From Spisula solida (lineage: Eukaryota; Mollusca; Bivalvia; Venerida; Mactridae): a DNA stretch of 64,000 nucleotides. The stretch spans positions 28,708,222-28,772,221 of the forward strand of contig OX365952.1 of NCBI GenBank assembly GCA_947247005.1, read 5' to 3'. Positions 56,528 to 64,000 of this stretch are shown one piece after another; the first letter of the stretch is position 1, and each line of letters starts with the position of its first letter. A model generated the notes under the pieces. The model was not told the DNA's origin and did no database searches. It saw nothing but the letters and a program-made list of their open reading frames with translations. Made by a program: the position numbers and the translations under genes.

Positions 56528-57720
56528 ATGATGTTTCGCTCAGTGCAGCCAAGCAGACGTGTGAGAGCATTAGTTGGTCAGAATAGTTCCCGCTCAGTGC
56601 AGCCAAGCAGACGTGTGAGCATTAGGTGGTCAGAATAGTTCCCGCTCAGTGCAGCCAAGCAGACGTGTGAGCATTAGGTGGTCAGAATAGTTCCCGCTCA
56701 GTGCAGCCAAGCAGACGTGTGAGCATTAGGTGGTCAGAATAGTTCGCTCAGAGCAGCCAAGCAGACGTGTGAGAGCATTAGTTGGTCAGAATAGTTCCCG
56801 CTCAGTGCAGCCAAGCAGACGTGTGAGCATTAGGTGGTCAGAATAGTTCCCGCTCAGTGCAGCCAAGCAGACGTGTGAGCATTAGGTGGTCAGAATAGTT
56901 CGCTCAGTGCAGCCAAGCAGACGTGTGTGAGGGCATTAGGTGGTCAGAATAGTTCGCTCAGTGCAGCCAAGCAGACGTGTGTGCATTAGGTGGTCAGAAT
57001 AGTTCGCTCAGTGCAGCCAAGTAGACGTGTGTGAGGGCATTAGGTGGTCAGAATAGTTCGCTCAGTGCAGCCAAGCAGACGTGTGAACATTAGCTGGTCA
57101 GAATAGTTCGCTCAGTGCAGCCAAGCAGACGTGTGAGCATTAGGTGGTCAGAATAGTTCGCTCAGTGCAGCCAAGCAGACGTGTGTGAGGGCATTAGGTG
57201 GTCAGAATAGTTCGCTCAGTGCAGCCAAGCAGACGTGTGTGCATTAGGTGGTCAGAATAGTTCGCTCAGTGCAGCCAAGCAGACGTGTGAGCATTAGGTG
57301 GTCAGAATAGTTCCCGCTCAGTGCAGCCAAGCAGACGTGTGAGCATTAGTTGGACAGAATAGTTCCCGCTCAGTGCATCCAAGCAGACGTGTGAGCATTA
57401 GGTGGTCAGAATAGTTCGCTCAGTGCAGCCAAGCAGACGTGTGAGCATTAGGTGGTCAGAATAGTTCCCTCTCAGTGCAGCCAAGCAGACGTGTGAGCAT
57501 TAGGTGGTCAGAATAGTTCGCTAAGTGCAGCCAAGCAGACGTGTGAGCATTAGGTTGTCAGAATAGTTCCCGCTTAGTTCAGCCAAGCAGACTTGTGAGC
57601 ATTAGGTGGTCAGAATAGTTCGCTCAGTGCAGCCAAGCAGACTTGTGAGCATTAGGTGGTCAGAATAGTTCGCTCAGTGCAGCCAAGCAGACTTGTGAGC
57701 ATTAGGTGGTCAGAATAGTT
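56528..57720 (+). repeat. 50-55-bp minisatellite array, ~23 copies
   Basis: The unit is 'ttcgctcagtgcagccaagc' + 'agacgtgtgagcattaggtg' + 'gtcagaatag'. Length variants come from ttcccgctc (+2) and gtgtgtgagggc (+5). Runs of the same variant order repeat, for example around 56883-57010 and 57160-57250. Confidence 0.94.
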
Positions 57721-57854
57721 CCCGCATTGTGTATACGACACCTCAATCCAACGTGACACGGGCAATTCAGAACAGTATTTTTGTGACGCCGTCTAAACTA
57801 GAGATAAACATTCAACATTGCACTAAAATAATTGACCTCTACAATTAAAATTAT

Positions 57855-58665
57855 AAATGGAATAAGACATTATACTCCGACACGCCCACTGATGCCATTA
57901 AATAAGTTTACATAATTTTCGTAAGCGGACACTTTTGTGAGCTATAAGAAAACTGTATGTACAAAACATTTACTCAGAAAATAATTGCCATAAATCGTCA
58001 ATTAGACGAATCTGACAAATCCGTGTAACATACAGTTAAACAAACAACATAACAACTGATTGCCTAAAGCCTAAAACATGGAGCTAGACTCACATTATGG
58101 ATTACTATGCCTGCATTACCGTAAAAAACATCAATTTGTGGTGTTAAAATTTAATCAATGTCTTGGTTGAACTAAATTAAAAATGCAATCCTCATGACGT
58201 GTCTACACCCCAACAGTTATGCAATGGCTTATTCTATTGTAACCACAGAAATGGAAGCAAAATTCGTCTAAATTCAACGATTTTACAGTATTAATTACCA
58301 GTAGCAATTGAAGCTTGAAACATATATTGTGCAAATTGTCAATCAATTGCAAGAAGCCTTATTATATACATTGTCCGAATAGTGGCTTTATCTATAATGT
58401 TTTCCATTTTTTTCATGACCATTGGTGATGACATTAAGTATCACTTCAATACAACATTGCATTGTAGTTATATATCAATACATATATAAACCAAATGCAT
58501 TGTCTAAACTTTCATGAAACAGTTTAAGATCTATTAGAAGCGTCTTTTACACGAACCTGCTAAAAAACAAATATTCATTAATATTTTCATGAATGTCTAT
58601 TTTTGTAGATACAAAATAAATGAAAATAATATGCAGGGATAATGTACTTTTGTGCATCAAGTCTG
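57855..58665 (-). repeat. dispersed repeat R3, minus-orientation copy
   Basis: Inverted partner of 24805-25490. It begins 'attatactccgacacgccca' and ends near 'tttgtgcatcaagtctgtat'. Slightly longer than the other copy because of small insertions. Confidence 0.85.
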
Positions 58666-58923
58666 TATTCACTAATGTTCGAAACTGACATAAAGAACAA
58701 GTTCGAAAATCAATAATTAATTCTATACAAACTGGTTGTAAAAACGGCCGAAATCAGACATATACAACCTTTATATGCTTATGATTCGGACAAAATAGAG
58801 TTATGTAACTTGCGATAGTGTAGAAGGTAATATTGACCGATGGCATACGTTAGTCTGTATGTATATAACACCGTTAATTAAAACATGAAGACTAATAAAT
58901 GTATTGCATTACAAATGTATTAC

Positions 58924-60790
58924 ACATAGTTCCCCCGATGTATTGCGAAGCTCCTCATTGTCATCAGGAATACATCCTCGAGGCGGTGGGACCGGCGTAA
59001 AACCCGGGAACACATCGGGAATGCTCGCGATGCCGCCCGGTAACCCGATAAATATTAAGAAATATTCGGTGAGTAAAATGTGTCACCGAAATATCGCCGA
59101 ATGTTCGCCAAATGTTTAAAAAAAATCCACGAAGATTCCTGACACTATAGTGAAACATCGCCGATGTGTCGAAGAAGCCTCTGGGATATCTTACGTCTCG
59201 GAAGCCTCCTCGATCATTCCCCGAGGAATTGGGTGCTGTGGGGATGCCTCCCCAAAATATTCCCGAAATACAATTGCGAGTACATAAGCAAAATTCAATA
59301 CATGCATTGGAATCACCAATGTAGTCGCGATGTCATTAATTGTCTCAAGATATACCGAAGTTTCCCAGAGATATCGGGAACTGCCCTGGGACATCGGGGA
59401 ACCTCCCTCATGTATCGGGGAACCTCCTAATTTAAATCAATAGTACATCCCCGTCGCATAAATTCGAGAAATCAACGGGGGTTCTCCGGTTCCCTCAGAT
59501 TGATCATGATTCCTCCCGATTTCACAAATTGTCTCAAAAAGCTCCCTTTATACCACGAGGACCCTGCTCCCGATGCCCCTGAAAGCTCAATAATTTTCTC
59601 GGGAGAACATCGCCAAGGAAGAGTATTCCCAATGAAACCAAAGTTTTAAACCTGCCGTTCACTAGACCCCAATGCCATACGGAAGAGTAGCCGATTACTC
59701 TCTCCTAGCTTCGGAAGCTTTCAGTATCATTATCAATTAAAATGTTCGGAGCTTTGGCATCGGGCCCGTTTTCTGGAGTATTCGCAGATTGCAATACAAA
59801 CGCCGCAACATATCCGAACTAACCGAATGCAACGCGAATAGATGCAGACAGTTCAAGATTTGACCCCGAATGTTTCTCGATCGTGTGGAAAGGTTGCGGT
59901 TTCATTGCAGATTATGCAAAAGTGTTTACGAATCGATGCCGATAGAATGCCGAAATGTTGCCGATGTATATAAACGATGTCGGACAACTATCTTGTTATC
60001 AGTTGCTAGTTGAACACGAATGATGGAAGACGCCTTCATTTACTAGTTTCAGCTATAAAAACTAGAAGACATTGTTTCAGCTATACAAAAGTTGAATTAC
60101 CTAGTTTCAGCTATAAAATGACACATTGAGCTAATGAAAAAGACCTATAACCCTTGGTAGATATACTGGTAGTCTTTTTCCTGTTTGTGCCTTCGTTAGC
60201 TGAAAACTGTCGGGTACTTGTTATGTCGTCGTTTTCTATAGATCTATAACAACCCTATTTGGTAGCTTGCCCTTAATTTTTCGGACCGCGATGAAAGCGA
60301 TATATCTAAGATTAAAACTGACCTCATCGCTTTCGTTGTATAGTTTAGGAAATACGGCTACAACTCGGCATACCTTCCGTTAACGACTGGCGCCTTCGGC
60401 AACTATTCGAAATGTTTCTAGCATGACGACATAGCTTCCGTGTGTAGAACTTATCCATTCGTCGCCATCGGCATCATATCCTTCAAGAATCGCTCGGGAT
60501 GGCTAATGGATAACGAAGCCTCGCAGAAGGCTTCGAGAAGATGCCGAGTGAATGACGAACACCCTGTAGCTGTAGCCGATGGTTTTCCGATTTCCCACCC
60601 CAAGCACTTCAGATCATTTAAAAGTTTTAAAAGTTGAACGCCGAAGATTTTTCAGTCCCGAAATGTCTAGAAGCGTACAAGAATGACACGAAAGGGTTCC
60701 AGAACATCGCGAAAATATACCGGACCATCTCGATTTGGCATATGTCTGCTTCGGGAACCGTTCGAGGTTGTAGTGGACGGTAGGTCAAAA
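58924..60790. other. CG-rich, gene-free block of unknown nature
   Basis: Base composition is clearly richer in C, G and CpG than the flanks, with recurring short words such as 'cgggaa', 'ccgatg', 'atcgggg' and 'cgccgaatg' at irregular spacing. No frame longer than about 90 codons is open. It directly precedes R1 copy c, so it could be the body of a longer element whose end is R1. Confidence 0.45.
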
Positions 60791-60799
60791 CGGAAAGAA

Positions 60800-61235
60800 A
60801 ACTATAACGATTCACGCGCGCTGTTGACGTCCAGATTTGCGTATACATGTGTATTTCGGGCCCGCCGACGACAATAAACGATTTTTAAAACAAGTCATAT
60901 GAACTGTAATTACAAAATTTATTTTTGTGATTTCTAATGGATTTTCGATAATGAAATCAAAAAAGAAACACGCATTTGACATGTTTTCTGGGTATTTAAA
61001 GGTCCTGAAAGTAGGAGCTTATTTCTAAATTCGGTATGGCGTAATTTTTTTTAGACGAAGTCGACACAAAATCTCGAACTAAAATACATTATTTTGAAAA
61101 ATATGGGCATACATTGATCGTGTCATAACATTTGCAGAGTCCATGAGTGGAGCGTTAGTGCGTATTTGGCGTGTGCACCAACCGTCCCTCGGGTTTCTAC
61201 AGATGTCATAACACGAACAGACATGATTAACCCTC
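60800..61235 (+). repeat. dispersed repeat R1, copy c (decayed)
   Basis: It keeps 'gattcacgcgcgctgttgac', 'gtccagatttgcgtata', 'acaaaatctcg', the palindrome 'cataacatttgcagagtcc' / 'tttctacagatgtcataaca' and the end 'gattaaccct'. More diverged than copies a and b. Confidence 0.7.
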
Positions 61236-62149
61236 ATTGAAATATCTTCTTTTCTCATTTCATAACATTTTATGATTATTTAACTTCATTCTACTCATAT
61301 GTCTGAAAAAAGTAAACATAAACAGTTACAGGTCATGTAACCGATTCTTTTAAAACTTACCAGAGAGTACACATTTGTATTGAAAATCACAAAATAAATA
61401 CAATCCAGAAGTACATGTACATGTACATCTAAAAAAAAGAACGGAGTAATCTTACTCACATATGCTTATAATTAAGTTTAATCAAACGACTGTACTGATT
61501 TGTTGTGTGCGAGGAAGTTATGCCAACAGTATACCGTCTTGTAGAAATTGTAGATAAATGCAATCCAAATGAAATGGTGTATATTTTGTATCGTTATATT
61601 TTTTATTCCATTTCTGGGAATCTAAAATTAAGACAAAATGAAACAGAATTCCTACTTTTATAAGACTAATGCAACACTTCTTTAACACTTGATTCTATTG
61701 AAATTCTCACAATTTACATTTAATGGATTCTATAATTAGGATGTACATTGTACATATATTAAAAATACATATAATTTAAATTATTGTAACACACAATATA
61801 AGATTGATAGTATACTGTATACCGCGATTGTGCGTAAAGCAATTACTACCGGATACCGATACTTCAGAAATATTCAGATCGATAACAGCGGTGAAAGCTG
61901 TGCTGACCGAAATGTATCGTGCGCCCTATCCCGTTTCAATGAAAAATATATAATCGTGCACCCTATCTTACATACAAATTGTCTGTTATTTTGTTCGGAA
62001 ACGCACCAACTATCAGATTCTGATGTTCGTTGTATCCGATTCTGTGGGCGAACTGTTCACACACTTGAATCGTTGGAATACGCACAATATAAGGGTGAAA
62101 ATAGTAAAAAAATGGTCTTTATCATGGTGACTACCCCGCTAAAATTTTG
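61236..62149. other. no gene seen
   Basis: AT-rich. A 131-codon open frame at 61830-62225 overlaps the LINE start in another frame and shows no motif. Confidence 0.4.
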
Positions 62150-62835
62150 TTTTTACGGAAAAATTTTGAACAGTTTGAGGAAACGACGCAATCAATCATG
62201 GAAAGCAAGGTACCAAAATTTTTAGCGAAGTGCTGGTGCTGGTCTGAGTGTCAAGATCTAAACGGAATCAATGATATATATTTACCTCATAATATAGGTT
62301 TATCCGGCGCCGATAGGCAGACATTTTTTGAGTGCGCCTTATCATTCAAACCACGTGATTCCCCACCGTGTGGACTAAGCCTAACAAGATACCGAGCAAT
62401 TAGTGAAAGTGTTTTTTATTCATTAGAGGACGAATTCCATTTAATACAAGAATGTCCTCTCTACAATAATTTACGTAAAACATACAATGATAAATATTTC
62501 TGGAAAAGACCAAGCATTTCAGAATTCATTGAACTTTTAACATCAGAAAATCAGCGTACCATCAAGCACCTGTCAGTTGATGTATTCAAAAGTTTTAAAT
62601 TACGCGACTGTTCCATATTTGTGTAACCATATATTGACGTTTTTCTCTGTTATATTGTTTTGTTCTTACAATATATCGATGTTGTTGAAATGATAAAATA
62701 CTGCAATTACCACCACAACATGTTTTAAGTCATATGTTCTATGTACTGTATTATTATCATTTATATTGATGTGCATACATGTATATGTAAACTGTTAGGC
62801 TTCAAACCTTATGTTTGAAATAAATATCTATCTAC
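62150..62835 (+). mobile_element. LINE 3' end with C-terminal protein tail
   Basis: The plus-strand frame from about 62150 to a stop at 62624-62626 reads 'NDIYLPHNIGLSGADRQTFF', 'EDEFHLIQECPLYNNLRKTY', 'WKRPSISEFIELL' and 'SVDVFKSFKLRDCSIF'. This is the same tail domain as in the LINE at 17746-18218, also with the ..DEfHl...CP spacing. The first Cys pair of the knuckle is lost. About 200 bp of 3' UTR ends in 'gaaataaatatctatctact'. Upstream RT text is absent, so the copy is 5'-truncated. Confidence 0.8.
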
Positions 62836-64000
62836 TGTATAGCGGGTATTTTTCGCTGTAGTTAATGTTCACGTTTTCTAAAGTCATTTGAATTTGCGGT
62901 ATCAAGATTTCGCGGAAACAGCCTCCACCGCGAAAATAACTTCTTGTTGGTAAACATGATACAGGGGACGTCAATCTTGCGAGACATACGGTTAACTTAT
63001 ACACGAATAAATCCATCGCTGTCGTATGATTGAGCGAAATTAAGGAACGGTAAAAATCAATATTGCAACTTGTTTTTATAAATGTTACTTTACACATGAA
63101 AATACCCGGCTGAATAAAGACATTTCGATGATATCGTATCAGCATGAACATATCGGATGCTAAACAAAAATAACTAGGGTTCTTCTCGTATTAGTACTGA
63201 ACTGCAACTAACGATACAACAACCCTCACTTAACCTGCGAGTTTCCCGCGACATTTGTACACACAAACATTACGCCCGCCCTCTCTTCTATAATATTTCT
63301 AGTTTTCTTTTTTCCACTTTCCTCCTTCCCCCAGTTAGAGCGTTAAGGTTACGTCATCGATTGCATGAACTACTGTCATGTCGTCAACATGTAGAGAAAT
63401 GGAGAAAAGCTTGTAGAAGAACTAATAAGTACTTGATAGTAATTAATGCAAGGAAAACTGCTTAAAACAACTGACCGCCATATATGTCTGAACAAATGTT
63501 TTTAAAACCAGGCTCTTCAACAAACCCTACATTTCGTATACTATTACAAGGACCAAGCATTTGTAAGTTTTCTGTTCGTTCCAGTTGATCGTGCATGTGT
63601 TGGACAATCTTAACATGCCTGTTTTTGTTTCACCAACACGTGCTACAGGTCACGTGTTTGTTATGATTGAGAGTGAAACATGGACAACTAAGGTTTATGC
63701 TAAACCTGCAACAGGCAAGTAAGTATAAAAAAAAGTTGAATGTTTGTACGGCGGAAAATTGTATCAGGCTGTTGAATACTAGGATAAAGCATATGATTTG
63801 TTTAAAATATCTTAGCCAAATTTTATCTGCAACTCCTGAAAAGTCCACAGACACTTTGACCTCGCCCCCCTCCCGCTACGCTCCTGGAAATATTGTTTTT
63901 ATTTATTATATATCCAGACCCATTTAGTAATCACACAAACATTTGTTGGATGTATTTGATATTAATACAAAAATCTACGTAATTCCTCTACTGCTTATTG
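62836..64000. other. no gene seen to the window end
   Basis: AT-rich with short open frames on both strands around 62828-63151 and 63630-63927 that show no motif. No further exon of gene 2 was recognised. Confidence 0.4.

Overview
This window looks like nuclear DNA of a metazoan, most likely a bivalve mollusc. The reasons are: AT-rich intergenic DNA; genes with GT-AG introns; many decayed mariner, Tc1, pogo and CR1/jockey-like LINE fragments; tRNA-derived SINEs; and a 147-bp 'aggtcaccaggtcac' tandem repeat plus a GTCC microsatellite block of a kind common in bivalve genomes. The organism is inferred from repeat style and protein resemblance; no search was run. No prokaryotic operon, CRISPR or rRNA is present.

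Two protein-coding genes are supported, both on the + strand. Gene 1 (8658-14290, open at its 5' end) is one 4.5-kb exon with about 54 in-frame copies of an 11-residue repeat, spliced in matching phase to a second exon at 14091. Its product is not recognised. Gene 2 (33263-49090, open at its 3' end) has five exons found here. Exon 1 encodes a signal peptide behind a TATA box. All four junctions keep the reading frame, giving a secreted, N-glycosylated protein fragment of about 301 residues. It resembles large uncharacterised extracellular proteins of molluscs. Its third intron is almost entirely a 47-bp minisatellite.

The rest is repeats. 1-8600: mariner remnant, three hairpin elements, inverted dispersed repeats, little else. 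14.3-19.2 kb: a 36-bp satellite array with a ~1.9-kb higher-order duplication, split by a 5'-truncated LINE. 20.1-21.2 kb: a dispersed repeat carrying a pogo-like insertion whose empty site exists in a sister copy at ~1008. 21.5-24.05 kb: a LINE reverse transcriptase broken by 25-bp and 46-bp arrays, the latter apparently grown from the RT's own codons. 24.6-27.8 kb: a composite mariner derivative. 28.4-32.8 kb: a 49-bp array. 34.3-40.9 kb, inside intron 1 of gene 2: a long-armed foldback element, a second mariner derivative, and one LINE copy interrupted by a SINE and by another foldback element. 50.1-53.3 kb: a 3,232-bp transposon with ~479-bp nearly identical inverted repeats, CACTGTG tips and a perfect 5-bp target duplication. 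56.5-57.7 kb: a ~50-bp array. 58.9-60.8 kb: an unexplained CG-rich block. 62.1-62.8 kb: a LINE 3' end.

The tandem arrays listed here total roughly 17-18 kb, over a quarter of the window. The observations that most deserve follow-up are the 3.2-kb long-TIR element, the LINE-derived minisatellite, the two split genes, and the set of hairpin elements.
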